DNA of 64,000 bases from Halomonas sp. (GCF_020832045.1 NZ_JAFIFK010000037.1:46753-110752); one strand, 5' to 3'; positions 19,359 to 28,393 are shown, counted from the stretch's first letter. The notes: generated by a model from the sequence alone, not told the origin. Made by a program: numbers and translations.

Positions 19359-20729
19359 ATGACTATGCGCTATTTTGCTCTCACGCACATCAGACAATCA
19401 GAAGAAGCGAACGCTGCCATGCTCAAATTCCTTTCCAGGCCCGCCGTCAGGCTGGTCGACCGCTATCTCCCTGACCCTTTCATCTTCGTACTGCTGCTGA
19501 CGGTCATCGCAGCTGCCGCTGCCATTGCCGTGGAACGCCAGACGCCACTCGCCGTGATGCGCTTCTGGGGTGATGGCTTCTGGAACCTGCTGACCTTCTC
19601 CATGCAGATGCTGCTGGTGCTGGTAACCGGCTTCATGCTTGCCAGCTCCCCGCCGGTCAAGCGTCTGCTGCAGCGCCTGGCCGGTCTGGCTCAGCATGCG
19701 GGCCATGCCATTTTGCTGGTGACGTTCGTTTCACTGACGGCCAGTTGGATCAACTGGGGGTTCGGTCTGGTGGTGGGAGCGCTGTTCGCCAAGGAGCTGG
19801 CGCGCCTGGTGCGAGTCGACTACCGCCTGCTGGTGGCCAGTGCCTACTCCGGATTCGTGGTGTGGCACGGCGGTCTGGCCGGCTCCATCCCGCTGACCAT
19901 TGCCACCGATGGCCACTTCACCGCCGAGCAGATCGGCGTGATTGGCACCGGCTCCACCATCTTCGCCTTCTTCAACCTGGCGATCGTGGTATGCCTGTTT
20001 ATCGCCATTCCGCTGGTCAACCGTGCGATGCTGCCCGACGAGAAGGAGAGCGTCTACGTCGATCCCAAACTGCTCGACGACGCCCCCGCCAGCCGAGTGC
20101 GCATCAATCGTCCTGCCGAACGACTCGAGAACAGCGTGACGCTGGCCTGGCTGGTCGGCATCCCCGGGGTGATCTTCCTGCTCGACCATTTCTTCCTGCG
20201 CGACGGCGGCTTGAACCTGAACATCGTCAACTTCATGTTCCTGTTCCTAGCCATCGTGCTGCATCGCACCCCCCGCAGCCTGCTGGAAAGCCTCAACGAG
20301 GCGATCAAGGGCGGCGCAGGCATCGTCATCCAGTTCCCCTTCTACGCCGGCATCATGGCGATCATGGTCCAGTCGGGCTTGGCGGAGTCGATGTCGGAAG
20401 GGTTGGTCTCATTCGCCACCGAAACTTCACTGCCGTTCTGGTCCTTCATCAGCGCCGGCATCGTCAACTTGTTCGTGCCCTCCGGCGGCGGCCAATGGGC
20501 GGTGCAGGCACCGGTCATGCTGCCGGCGGCGGAAGCGCTGGGGGTCGACGTGGCTCGTGTGGCCATGGCCGTGGCTTGGGGCGATGCATGGACCAACCTG
20601 TTGCAGCCGTTCTGGGCCCTGCCGGTACTTGCCATCGCCGGGCTGAAGGCCAAGGACATCATGGGTTTCTGCCTGATTCAGCTGATAATCACCGGCGTGA
20701 TCATTTCGGTGGGATTGACCTGGTTCTGA
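19359..20729 (+). CDS. AtoE-family short-chain fatty acid transporter
   Basis: 456 residues, a polytopic inner-membrane protein. Segments typical of AtoE are SWINWGFGLVVGALFAKELAR, AYSGFVVWHGGLAGSIPL and NLFVPSGGGQWAVQAPVMLPAA. Members carry acetoacetate, butyrate or other short-chain acids. An internal Met at MLKFLSRP (19419) could be the true start, as the first 20 residues are not conserved in my view. The downstream acyl-CoA thioesterase would fit short-chain acid handling, but that link is inference. Confidence 0.85.
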   Translation: MTMRYFALTHIRQSEEANAAMLKFLSRPAVRLVDRYLPDPFIFVLLLTVIAAAAAIAVERQTPLAVMRFWGDGFWNLLTFSMQMLLVLVTGFMLASSPPVKRLLQRLAGLAQHAGHAILLVTFVSLTASWINWGFGLVVGALFAKELARLVRVDYRLLVASAYSGFVVWHGGLAGSIPLTIATDGHFTAEQIGVIGTGSTIFAFFNLAIVVCLFIAIPLVNRAMLPDEKESVYVDPKLLDDAPASRVRINRPAERLENSVTLAWLVGIPGVIFLLDHFFLRDGGLNLNIVNFMFLFLAIVLHRTPRSLLESLNEAIKGGAGIVIQFPFYAGIMAIMVQSGLAESMSEGLVSFATETSLPFWSFISAGIVNLFVPSGGGQWAVQAPVMLPAAEALGVDVARVAMAVAWGDAWTNLLQPFWALPVLAIAGLKAKDIMGFCLIQLIITGVIISVGLTWF

Positions 20730-20738
20730 CCCGCCACG

Positions 20739-20770
20739 CCCTGCAACGCGCCTCCCGATGCGTTGCAGGG
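20739..20770 (+). terminator. Hairpin after the AtoE-family gene
   Basis: A perfect 11-bp stem (arms CCCTGCAACGC and GCGTTGCAGGG) with a 10-base loop lies directly after the stop at 20729. No T-run follows, so it may be an RNA-stabilising or partial terminator hairpin rather than a full stop. Confidence 0.45.
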
Positions 20771-20805
20771 CCTGACTGACGATACAACCGAGAGAGGTAA
20801 CGCAC

Positions 20806-21327
20806 ATGGCCGGTGCCGATAGCCTGCCCCTCGATTTTCCCGGTCAGCACGAGCTGAGCATGACCGTGCTGATGACACCCGACATGGCCAATTTCAGCGG
20901 CAAGGTTCATGGCGGCGCCATCCTCAAAAAGCTCGACGAGGTAGCCTACGCCTGCGCCAGCCGCTACTCCGGCCACTATGTGGTAACTCTCTCGGTCGAT
21001 CAGGTGCTGTTCAAGCAACCGATCCATGTGGGCGAGCTGGTGACCTTCCTGGCCTGCGTCAATCACGTGGGCCGCTCGTCGATGGAGATCGGCATCAAGG
21101 TGGTAGCAGAGAACATACGCGACAAGGTGATACGCCACACCAACAGCTGCTACCTGACCATGGTAGCCGTCGATGCCAACGGCCACCCGGCGCCGGTACC
21201 TCCGCTCAAGCTCGAAACGCCATTGCAGAAGCTGCGCTTCGACAAGGCCGCGCTACGCAAGACCCTGCGCAAGCAAGCGGAAGAAGCAGAACGCCGCGCC
21301 CAGAAAGAGCACGGCGATCAATTGTGA
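20806..21327 (+). CDS. Hotdog-fold acyl-CoA thioesterase, YciA/YkhA type
   Basis: 173 residues. The signature NFSGKVHGGAILKKLDEVAYACA marks the acyl-CoA thioesterase group with the catalytic Asp/Asn pocket, followed by the hotdog beta strands (VVTLSVDQVLFKQPIHVGELV). It hydrolyses acyl-CoA esters in the cytosol. The C-terminal 40 residues form a charged helix. GAGAGAGG precedes the ATG. Chain-length preference cannot be predicted. Confidence 0.9.
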   Translation: MAGADSLPLDFPGQHELSMTVLMTPDMANFSGKVHGGAILKKLDEVAYACASRYSGHYVVTLSVDQVLFKQPIHVGELVTFLACVNHVGRSSMEIGIKVVAENIRDKVIRHTNSCYLTMVAVDANGHPAPVPPLKLETPLQKLRFDKAALRKTLRKQAEEAERRAQKEHGDQL

Positions 21328-21349
21328 GTCGCTTAGATACAGCGAGCAA

Positions 21350-21682
21350 TCAGCCACAGCCGATATCGGTAATGGTGTCGCTGTCGTCGATATGGACGTT
21401 TATGCGGTCGCCCCGGTATTCCATGGTATAGGCATGGCCCGGGCGGATAACGCGTAGCGCGGCGGCGCCGCTATCGCGGTGTATCGCTTCGCCCAGCGCC
21501 TCGTCGTAGTGACGACCGACCCGATCCTGAACGTGTTGAGCGCCACAGGCGTCTTCGCTCTCACCGACTTGAGGCGGCTTGGGAGCGGGGTCGTAAGGAG
21601 CATTGGACTGTGGCATGGGGCTACATCCTGCCAATACCAGCATACTGAAAGAGGCCAGGCAAAACCGCAGCGGGCTAACCAT
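21350..21682 (-). CDS. Lipoprotein of the I78 peptidase inhibitor family
   Basis: 110 residues. A lipoprotein signal ends in LVLAGC at about residue 20. The mature domain ACGAQHVQDRVGRHYDEAL...PGHAYTMEYRGDRINVHID matches the inhibitor I78 family, named for the Aspergillus elastase inhibitor. It probably sits in the periplasm tethered to a membrane and may protect against serine proteases. The gene is convergent with the thioesterase gene. Confidence 0.82.
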   Translation of the reverse strand: MVSPLRFCLASFSMLVLAGCSPMPQSNAPYDPAPKPPQVGESEDACGAQHVQDRVGRHYDEALGEAIHRDSGAAALRVIRPGHAYTMEYRGDRINVHIDDSDTITDIGCG

Positions 21683-21785
21683 GGATCATTCTCGCTAAAG
21701 GGGAAAGAGAGCATTTTGCCGCATCAGGCAGCATACGGGGAGACTGCCAGGTCACCCGCATGCTGCCAAGCCGGACCGTGCGTTG

Positions 21786-21917
21786 TTACTGAGCGGCTTC
21801 CTGTACGCGCTCTCCACCACGCTCGACGTCCTGACCGGCGCCTTCCATGGTGTTGCAGCCCGCCAGGGCGCCAGCGGTCATCAGCAGGGCAAAGCTAAGG
21901 GCTATGGCTTTCTTCAT
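21786..21917 (-). CDS. Entericidin-like small lipoprotein 1
   Basis: 43 residues: MKKAIALSFALLMTAGALAG then Cys21 followed by NTMEGAGQDVERGGE. The lipobox LAGC, the NTMxGxGxD core and the size match the EcnA/EcnB family. Entericidins form a small antidote/toxin lipoprotein pair in enterics that responds to osmotic stress in stationary phase. GGAGATG lies upstream of the ATG. A second similar gene lies 100 bp upstream on the same strand. Confidence 0.85.
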   Translation of the reverse strand: MKKAIALSFALLMTAGALAGCNTMEGAGQDVERGGERVQEAAQ

Positions 21918-22016
21918 GGTCGCATCTCCTTTGATTTACGTTCCGGGAATTCCATTCCTTTCCGTGAAGCAATGGCCTCTCTCAGCCTAACAGTCCTGCC
22001 TCCTTTTGCCTAATTA

Positions 22017-22148
22017 CTAAGTGGACTGGCGCTGAATCGCCTCGCCGCCTTGTTCGATATCTTCACCCATGCCCCGCATGGTATTGCAGCCGCTAAGGAG
22101 AGAAAGGCCAAGCAGTAGTGCCAGCAGGGTAGCTACCGTACGTTTCAT
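22017..22148 (-). CDS. Entericidin-like small lipoprotein 2
   Basis: 43 residues: MKRTVATLLALLLGLSLLSG then Cys21 followed by NTMRGMGEDIEQGGE. Same length and layout as the gene at 21786-21917; about 15 residues after the cysteine are closely similar. CGGGAGTAAG lies just upstream. The pair resembles the tandem ecnA-ecnB arrangement, though here both peptides have the NTM core and it is not possible to say which, if either, is the toxin. Confidence 0.85.
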   Translation of the reverse strand: MKRTVATLLALLLGLSLLSGCNTMRGMGEDIEQGGEAIQRQST

Positions 22149-22285
22149 GTTTCTTACTCCCGTTCGTCAGGACTGACGTAATCGATATTAGCCCCTTATC
22201 AAGCGAAGCGCCTCCTGGCGAGGCGTTTGTCGTCTGCCCATGGCATGATGTAAACGTCATCGAAGTCTTGGCGAGGGAACGAAAC

Positions 22286-22711
22286 ATGTCGACGGTAACG
22301 CTGGACGAACGCCTGGCGAGGGACAGCTATCCCGTAACGGAGCTGCCGCTGAGTCAACTGCGGCTGATGGACGACAGCCGCTTTCCCTGGCTGATCCTGA
22401 TACCGCGGCGTGAGGGAGCAAGCGAAGTGTTCGACCTGGACGTAGCGGATCAGCGGCAGCTCTGGCATGAAGCCAGTGAGCTTGGCCGCATGCTCAAGAC
22501 GCTCACCCGAGCCGACAAGATCAACGTGGCCAACCTGGGCAACGTGGTCAGCCAGCTGCATGTTCACGTCGTTGCCCGCCTAAGCGGGGATGCCGCCTGG
22601 CCAGGGCCGGTATGGGGACAGGGCGAGCCACAACCCTACGACCTCGATGCGTTGGCCAATATGCGCGACCATTTGCTGGCGCAGTTGGACGGGCTTGAGC
22701 TGAAGCTCTGA
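22286..22711 (+). CDS. HIT-domain protein
   Basis: 141 residues. The histidine triad appears as QLHVHVVAR, with NVANLGNVVSQ before it, so it is a diverged member of the HIT hydrolase/transferase superfamily acting on nucleotides such as AMP or dinucleoside esters. GAGGGAACG precedes the ATG at 22286; an in-frame TTG at 22268 is less likely. Specific substrate unknown. Confidence 0.88.
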   Translation: MSTVTLDERLARDSYPVTELPLSQLRLMDDSRFPWLILIPRREGASEVFDLDVADQRQLWHEASELGRMLKTLTRADKINVANLGNVVSQLHVHVVARLSGDAAWPGPVWGQGEPQPYDLDALANMRDHLLAQLDGLELKL

Positions 22712-22723
22712 GCCCAGCGCGAT

Positions 22724-23740
22724 TCAGCCACCGAAGGGGTGCGTGCCGGGTACGGGGCTGCTGCGAGCGGGCGGCTCACCGAGCATGGGCGCCGATGGGG
22801 GCTGGCTCACTCCGGTAACGGCAAGCGAAACCCCCAGCGTCATGATGGCCAGGCCGCCACCCAGGGCGGCCCAGCTGAGAAAGCGACCCGCCCGCTGCAG
22901 GCTGTTTTGCCGCACGAGCTGCTTCTCGGCCCAACCACGTGCAACCACGCTGGCCACCGCCAGGCCCGAGACGGTAAGCGCCGTACCCAGTGCCATCACC
23001 ATCACCGCCGCCACGCCGACCGCGAACTGACCCAGCAGTGACGCTGCCCCCAGCAGCAATACCCCACCGCTGCAGGGCCGGATACCGATAGCGACCACGG
23101 TGGCCAGTGCGGTACGCCAATCGGTGGCCTGCTGCGGGTCGACGTGGTGATGCCCGCCACAGCAGTGATCATGGCTGTGGTCGTGGCCGTGGTGAATGTG
23201 CTCTTCATGGGCCTCGCGGACAGGAACCGCCGGGCGCCGTAGCTGACGTATGGCCCGCAGGCACAGCCAGGCGCCGAGCAGTGCCACCATCAGAAAGCTG
23301 GCCTGTTCGACCCATACCACACTCCCCATGGCCTGGCGCGTGACCCAGCCCAGACCATGTACCAGCACCACCACCAGGCCGATGGCTACCAACCCTTGCA
23401 GCAGCGAGGCGGCAAAGGAGAGCGCGAGTGCCCGGCGCATGGCGCCGCCCTGAGACAGCAGGTAGGTCGTCAGGACCGCCTTGCCATGCCCTGGGCCGGC
23501 AGCATGGAAGACGCCATAGCCGAAGCTGATGCCCAGCAATACCGCCCAGGCACCCGCGGAAGGCGTGCCGGAAAAGTTGGTGATTGCCATGGTCAGGGCG
23601 CGATGGAAATCGCGCTGCCAGGCCACCAGCTGCAGGCTCAGCGACTGCAGGCCACCCTGGGTGAAGAACAGCAGCACCAGCATCGCGACGCAGAGCATGC
23701 AAAGCCCCAGCAGCCAGGCACGGGGTTTGGTTCTCGCCAT
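22724..23740 (-). CDS. NicO-family nickel/cobalt transporter
   Basis: About 338 residues with six or more transmembrane helices. FHAAGPGHGKAVLTTYLL is the family hallmark, and IGIRPCSGGVLLLGAA the second. A cytoplasmic or periplasmic loop is rich in metal ligands (HIHHGHDHSHDHCCGGHHH). Such proteins move Ni2+ or Co2+, in several cases outward as in RcnA. The ATG at 23740 overlaps the DUF1007 stop as TGATG; an ATG nine bases earlier is also possible. Confidence 0.88.
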   Translation of the reverse strand: MARTKPRAWLLGLCMLCVAMLVLLFFTQGGLQSLSLQLVAWQRDFHRALTMAITNFSGTPSAGAWAVLLGISFGYGVFHAAGPGHGKAVLTTYLLSQGGAMRRALALSFAASLLQGLVAIGLVVVLVHGLGWVTRQAMGSVVWVEQASFLMVALLGAWLCLRAIRQLRRPAVPVREAHEEHIHHGHDHSHDHCCGGHHHVDPQQATDWRTALATVVAIGIRPCSGGVLLLGAASLLGQFAVGVAAVMVMALGTALTVSGLAVASVVARGWAEKQLVRQNSLQRAGRFLSWAALGGGLAIMTLGVSLAVTGVSQPPSAPMLGEPPARSSPVPGTHPFGG

Positions 23741-24420
23741 CACTCGCATACCACTACCCCAGTCTCGGCGAAATGACGCCCCAAACCAGGCTCCGCCTCA
23801 TCGGTGACATCGAGCAGAGCAGCCTGCATCACCAGCTCGGGGTCCGGATTGGCGGGAACGATCTGCGTAGTGCAAGCCAACTCACCGCCGACCAGCAGCG
23901 CATCGTCCAGCGGCGTTTCACCCTCCGCCTCGTGTACGACCTCCAGGTAGTAGGTGGGATCGAACACCTTGTATTGCAGTGTTTCTTCACTCAGCGCACG
24001 GGTCGACGCCAGCGGCAGCAGAAAGATGAACTCCACTCGCCCGCCACGTTCCATCACGGTGTATTCGTTCACTTCACCAAGCTCGAGCCGCTCGTCGCCC
24101 AAGCGAATCTCGGTGAAGAAATCGAACGGGGCGAGGTTGCCACGTATTTCGCCACCCAGCCGGTCGAGACCCGCCTCCAGCCCGCCTTCGGTGCGGCTCA
24201 GCTCCTCGAGCAGTACCAGGCTATAAAAGGGATCCATCCGCCAGGCCTGATGCAGCGCTTCCAGACGCCCCTCATCGTCGACCAGTAAACGGACGCGAAT
24301 GTCGATCCAACCGTGCGGATGAGCCGTGGCCATGACCGGCAGAAAGAGGAGCAACACCAGCACTGGCAGCCGGGCGCTTCTCGCCACGGCAGTGATACAT
24401 AGGTCAAGCAAGCGAGTCAT
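23740..24420 (-). CDS. DUF1007 periplasmic protein, partner of NicO
   Basis: 226 residues with an N-terminal signal and the DUF1007 start HPHGWIDIRVRLL. This family is found next to NicO or zinc ABC transport genes and is thought to act as a periplasmic metal-binding partner. Conserved features seen are the HPH near the mature N terminus and two cysteines in the last third. Its stop overlaps the start of the NicO gene, so the two are probably co-translated. Confidence 0.85.
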   Translation of the reverse strand: MTRLLDLCITAVARSARLPVLVLLLFLPVMATAHPHGWIDIRVRLLVDDEGRLEALHQAWRMDPFYSLVLLEELSRTEGGLEAGLDRLGGEIRGNLAPFDFFTEIRLGDERLELGEVNEYTVMERGGRVEFIFLLPLASTRALSEETLQYKVFDPTYYLEVVHEAEGETPLDDALLVGGELACTTQIVPANPDPELVMQAALLDVTDEAEPGLGRHFAETGVVVCE

Positions 24421-24452
24421 GTCGCAGCGAATCTCTCATGAAAGCCTTGTGT

Positions 24453-24809
24453 TCAGGGTGCCAAACCCAGCCGACGCTGGAGCTCAGCCAGGAGTGGGTC
24501 GAGCAGATGAGGGGGCAAAGGCCGCCCGCCCCGAGTGGCCGTCAGCGAGGTTCGCGCGCCCTGGCCTTCGGGGGTCACCACAGCGTCGACCCGATAGCCG
24601 GGCCAGCGCGCCAAGGCGGCTTCCACACGCCCCTGCTCGACATCGGCGCGAAGTATTACGTAGCCTTGCTCCAACAGTAGCCCGACGACCTCTTGCAGCG
24701 TCTCGTCGGGCGGTGCGGCGAGCGCCAGCTCGCGCGGCTCCGCCGTCGGTGAGGTTGCGGCGCAGCCCGATAGCAGGGCCACCAGCATCAGCATGACAAG
24801 GCGGCGCAT
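24453..24809 (-). CDS. Small lipoprotein of unknown function
   Basis: 118 residues. Signal and lipobox LLSGC near residue 16. The mature part has alpha/beta character (ETLQEVVGLLLEQGYVILRADVEQGRVEAAL). Its ATG overlaps the stop of the upstream lipoprotein as TGATG, so the two form a coupled pair. Both carry a segment about a helix followed by GYVI/GFVI and a beta strand, which suggests related folds; I do not recognise the family. Confidence 0.72.
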   Translation of the reverse strand: MRRLVMLMLVALLSGCAATSPTAEPRELALAAPPDETLQEVVGLLLEQGYVILRADVEQGRVEAALARWPGYRVDAVVTPEGQGARTSLTATRGGRPLPPHLLDPLLAELQRRLGLAP

Positions 24810-25360
24810 CAAGGCTCCTCCCGAACCTGGGTAGCCAGCATGGCCTGGCGCAACGAACTGCAGAAAGCGGTATCGCTGCCGCTGCGCGTCTCGCGCAGTT
24901 CGCCACGCCAGTCGATGACCTGGATGTCGCGACTGACCCTTACCCCACCCGGGTCGGCGGCCAGCGAAACCCGCTCCAACTGGGTAGCGTCCTGGGAGAT
25001 GCTGCCGGCGGCCCCGCCGAAGCCGATCATCACGCCGGTGGAAAGCCCACGCCCGCCGCCGATGCCCAGGCCACCAAAGAAACCGGTGCGCTCCCAGCTG
25101 TCGTGACGGTCACCGTAGCCCGGAATGGTCCGGGTACGCTCGGCGCTGACCAGCCCCAGTGCCGGTTCTGTATCGCGTATGACGAAGCCGTCCGCTTCCA
25201 GCGTGTCGAGCGCTCGACGAACCCATTCGCGTGGCGCCACTCCCTCAGCTTCCCAGCGACATTCCGCTGCCGGCCCCGGCTCCGCAACGGGCAGTGCCGT
25301 AGGCGTCGTCTGGCAGCCCGCCAGCAAGGCCAGGCCCGGTATCATCCACCACAGGCGCAT
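24809..25360 (-). CDS. Lipoprotein of unknown function with Gly-rich centre
   Basis: 183 residues. Lipobox LLAGC at about residue 16. A first domain (WVRRALDTLEADGFVIRDTEPALGLVSAERT) resembles one in the downstream lipoprotein; the middle has a glycine-rich hydrophobic stretch (GFFGGLGIGGGRGLSTGVMIGFGGAAG) that could insert in a membrane. Overlaps the next gene by 1-2 bases. Function not recognised. Confidence 0.72.
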   Translation of the reverse strand: MRLWWMIPGLALLAGCQTTPTALPVAEPGPAAECRWEAEGVAPREWVRRALDTLEADGFVIRDTEPALGLVSAERTRTIPGYGDRHDSWERTGFFGGLGIGGGRGLSTGVMIGFGGAAGSISQDATQLERVSLAADPGGVRVSRDIQVIDWRGELRETRSGSDTAFCSSLRQAMLATQVREEP

Positions 25361-25624
25361 GGGTTTCTCCTGTTCGTCATTGGCCGCAGTCTACGCAGCC
25401 TGGCCCACCTTGCAAGAGCACTGCTACCGACTTGAGAGTCCTGGATTTCGCTCGGGTTCCCGAACCGTTGTCGCTGGGCTTCCGAATTGCTCTCGGGCTC
25501 CGCCGGGACTCGGTGCCATGCAGGCTCACTATCATGCCGATGTTGAGATATTGGTTAAGCGCCACCATAACAACACGTAGACTCGCCATAGAATTCACTG
25601 CACGCGAAAAAGAGGAGTACGCGC

Positions 25625-26098
25625 ATGAGCGACACCAATGCCATTGGCCTGAACGAGAGCAGCGCCAGCCAGCTCGCCGAGAAACTCAATGCTCTACTGG
25701 CTAACTACCAAATCTTCTACATGAACGTTCGTGGCTATCACTGGAACGTGAAGGGACCGCAGTTCTTCGAACTGCACACCAAGTTCGAGGAGCTCTATAC
25801 CGACCTGCTGACAAAGGTCGATGAAGTGGCCGAGCGCATCCTGACCCTGGGGCACACGCCGGTTCATGCCTATAGCGACTATGTCTCGATGGCGCAGATC
25901 CGCGAGGACAAGGACGTGCATGACGGCAAGGCCTGCGTACGTGGCGTGCTGAAGGGTTATCAGACCCTGATCGAGCTGCAGCGCGAAGTGCTGGCTCTCG
26001 CCTCGGATGCCGACGACGAAGGCACCGCAGCCCAGGCGGGCGACTATATTCGCGAGCAGGAGAAAACGGTCTGGATGCTCAATGCCTATCTGGGTTGA
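25625..26098 (+). CDS. dps: Dps-family DNA protection/ferritin-like protein
   Basis: 157 residues. The ferroxidase signature GYHWNVKGPQFFELHTKFEELY is intact, with His, His, Asp/Glu ligands at the dimer interface, and a second helix LTKVDEVAERIL. Dps proteins form 12-subunit cages that oxidise and store iron with H2O2 and shield DNA in stress or stationary phase. AGAGGAG lies upstream. A hairpin 25 bp after the stop ends the transcript. Confidence 0.93.
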   Translation: MSDTNAIGLNESSASQLAEKLNALLANYQIFYMNVRGYHWNVKGPQFFELHTKFEELYTDLLTKVDEVAERILTLGHTPVHAYSDYVSMAQIREDKDVHDGKACVRGVLKGYQTLIELQREVLALASDADDEGTAAQAGDYIREQEKTVWMLNAYLG

Positions 26099-26123
26099 AT
26101 AGCCTATACGGTTGCATGAGCGG

Positions 26124-26152
26124 CCTGTCGCCGGTAGACGTTCGGCGACAGG
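26124..26152 (+). terminator. Terminator after dps
   Basis: Stem CCTGTCGCC / GGCGACAGG with an 11-base loop, followed by TCACATTTTG. The stem is perfect over 9 bp; the T-run is short. Confidence 0.6.
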
Positions 26153-26298
26153 TCACATTTTGCCACTTCTGGCTATTTTCCCTGACGATTCGCAACATTA
26201 GCCCCCTTGTCGTCGGCGTCATTCAGCACGACGCTGTAAAAGCATTCGAAAGCAATCGCCGGCCAAGCCGGCAGCCATTGCTTACAAGGAGGTAGCAC

Positions 26299-26862
26299 AT
26301 GAGCGAGAAGCTTAAAGGCAAGACTGTGGCCATCCTGGCCACCGACGGCTTCGAAGAGTCGGAGCTCACCGAGCCCAAGGCTGCCCTCGAACGTGAAGGC
26401 GCCACGGTGCACGTGATCGCACCAGACAAGGAATCCATTCGCGCCTGGGCCGGATCCGACTGGGGCCCTTCCTATGACGTCGACCGCCAATTGGGTCAGG
26501 TCGATGCCGACGACTACGATGCCCTGGAACTCCCCGGCGGTCTGTTCAATCCCGACGCGCTGCGTCAGAACCAGCAGGCGCTGAAGTTCACACGGCGCTT
26601 TTTCGAAGACCACAAGCCGGTCGGCGCCATCTGCCACGGCCCCTGGGTCTTGATCAACGCAGGCGTGGCCAAAGGTCGTCGCATGACTTCCTATCCCTCT
26701 ATCGAACAGGACCTGCGCAATGCCGGGGCCGAATGGGTGGATCAGGAGGTGGTGGTCGATAGTGGCCTGGTCACCAGCCGCAAGCCCGACGATCTCGATG
26801 CTTTCTGTAGCAAGCTCATCGAAGAGATCGCCGAGGGGAAGCATAGTCGTCAGCATGCCTGA
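26299..26862 (+). CDS. DJ-1/PfpI-family protein
   Basis: 187 residues, class I glutamine amidotransferase-like fold. The nucleophile elbow AICHGPW contains the catalytic Cys, and an earlier Glu is in ATDGFEESEL. This subgroup (PfpI/YhbO type) has been described as protease, deglycase or glyoxalase and is linked to stress resistance. AAGGAGGTAG is a strong ribosome site. It lies about 200 bp after dps on the same strand. Confidence 0.9.
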   Translation: MSEKLKGKTVAILATDGFEESELTEPKAALEREGATVHVIAPDKESIRAWAGSDWGPSYDVDRQLGQVDADDYDALELPGGLFNPDALRQNQQALKFTRRFFEDHKPVGAICHGPWVLINAGVAKGRRMTSYPSIEQDLRNAGAEWVDQEVVVDSGLVTSRKPDDLDAFCSKLIEEIAEGKHSRQHA

Positions 26863-26914
26863 ATGACGCTACGGCATGACAGCCGCCGCCCGCCGAGCGG
26901 ACGGCGGTCAAGCA

Positions 26915-28393
26915 TCAGGCGCCTCGGACCGGCGTGTCACCGGCCAGGTCTTCGATCAGCTTCCGCAGTAACAGCCAGAACTCCTCGACCGAGCTCAGCT
27001 CGACCCGCTCGTCGGGGGAGTGTGCGCCGCGTATCGACGGGCCGAAGGAGATCATCTCCAGGCCTGGGTACTTGCCGCCCAGGATGCCGCACTCGAGCCC
27101 TGCATGTATCACCTTGACCGCCGGGTCACTGCCCACATGCTGCCGGTGCAGGCGGCGGAAGCGCGCCAGCAGGGCGCTGTCAGGCACAGGGGTCCAGCCC
27201 GGGTACGCATTCTCGACCCGGGTACGCGCGCCGATCAGGTCGAACAGGCCACGAAAGCGATCGGCCAGATCGTTCACTGCACTGTCACGCAGCGAACGCG
27301 CCAGGGCACAAAGGTGGAAGCGTCCCTCTTCGAGGCTCACCACCCCCAGATTGTTCGATGTTTCGACCACGCCACTCACCGTACTGCTCATGCGCTCCAC
27401 ACCGTACGGCGCCGCGTTGAGCGCCGCCAGCAGCATGCTGCTGGCGTGGGCATTGAGCGCCTGAGCGGGCTTTTCCACCGGGCGCGACACGGCAAGGGTC
27501 AGCCCCTCGTCGGCGCCCTGCAGTTCGGCACGCAGCTCCTGCTCAAGTGCCAGAACGCGACTCTCAGCCGCGGCTACTTCATCCGCACGTAGCACGACGA
27601 TAGCGAAGGCTTCGCGCGGAATGGCATTGCGCAGCGTGCCGCCACGATAGCTGACCAGGCGGATATCGAAGGCGTCCAACGTCCTGAGCACGCGCACTAG
27701 CAGCCGGTTGGCGTTACCTCTGCCACGGTGTATATCGATTCCGGAGTGCCCGCCCATCAAACCGGTCAAGGATATCTGCAGCGCCACTTCATCGGCCCCC
27801 AGCTCAGCGGTAGGCAGCTGAGCTTCGACTACGATGTCCGCACCTCCGGCACAGCCGATGAAAACTTCACCGCGGTCTTCCGAGTCGAGATTCAGCAGCA
27901 CGCTGCCTTGCAGCCAGTTCTCCGCCAGCTGCAGCGCCCCACCCATGGAACTCTCCTCCTCGAGGGTGAAAAGCGCTTCCAGTGGGCCGTGCTCCAGGCT
28001 GTCATCCTCGAGGACCGCCAATGCCGCCGCCACGCCAAGGCCGTTGTCGGCACCCAGCGTGGTATGCCGAGCACGCAGCCAGCCGTCGTCGACATAAGTG
28101 TCGAGCGGGTCGCGGGTGAAGTCGTGAGGGTGGTCGGCGTTGGCTTGGGCCACCATGTCCAGATGGCCTTGCAGGATGACTCCCGGAGCGTCCTCATGAC
28201 CCGGCGTGGCGGGCTTGCTCAAGTGCAGATTGCCGTAATCGTCGCGATCGTGCGCCAGCCCCTTTCGCTCAGCCCAGGCTTCCAGGATGGCGACCAGCTC
28301 GGCCTCATGGCCGGAAGGCCTCGGCGTGTTGCAGAGGGTACGAAAGTGGCGCCATAGCGGCTGCGGCGAGAGTTTCTCGAGATGTTCGTTCAT
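26915..28393 (-). CDS. pepD: Aminoacyl-histidine dipeptidase (peptidase D)
   Basis: 492 residues from MNEHLEKLSPQPLW; M20 family di-zinc metallopeptidase. The metal-site segments are ILQGHLDMVAQAN, TTLGADNGLGVA, FTLEEESSMGGA and VIHAGLECGILG. PepD cleaves unspecific Xaa-His and other dipeptides in the cytosol. The start at 28393 is chosen because it matches the family N terminus; the frame stays open upstream for 21 codons. It lies 63 bp downstream of tmcA. Confidence 0.94.
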   Translation of the reverse strand: MNEHLEKLSPQPLWRHFRTLCNTPRPSGHEAELVAILEAWAERKGLAHDRDDYGNLHLSKPATPGHEDAPGVILQGHLDMVAQANADHPHDFTRDPLDTYVDDGWLRARHTTLGADNGLGVAAALAVLEDDSLEHGPLEALFTLEEESSMGGALQLAENWLQGSVLLNLDSEDRGEVFIGCAGGADIVVEAQLPTAELGADEVALQISLTGLMGGHSGIDIHRGRGNANRLLVRVLRTLDAFDIRLVSYRGGTLRNAIPREAFAIVVLRADEVAAAESRVLALEQELRAELQGADEGLTLAVSRPVEKPAQALNAHASSMLLAALNAAPYGVERMSSTVSGVVETSNNLGVVSLEEGRFHLCALARSLRDSAVNDLADRFRGLFDLIGARTRVENAYPGWTPVPDSALLARFRRLHRQHVGSDPAVKVIHAGLECGILGGKYPGLEMISFGPSIRGAHSPDERVELSSVEEFWLLLRKLIEDLAGDTPVRGA

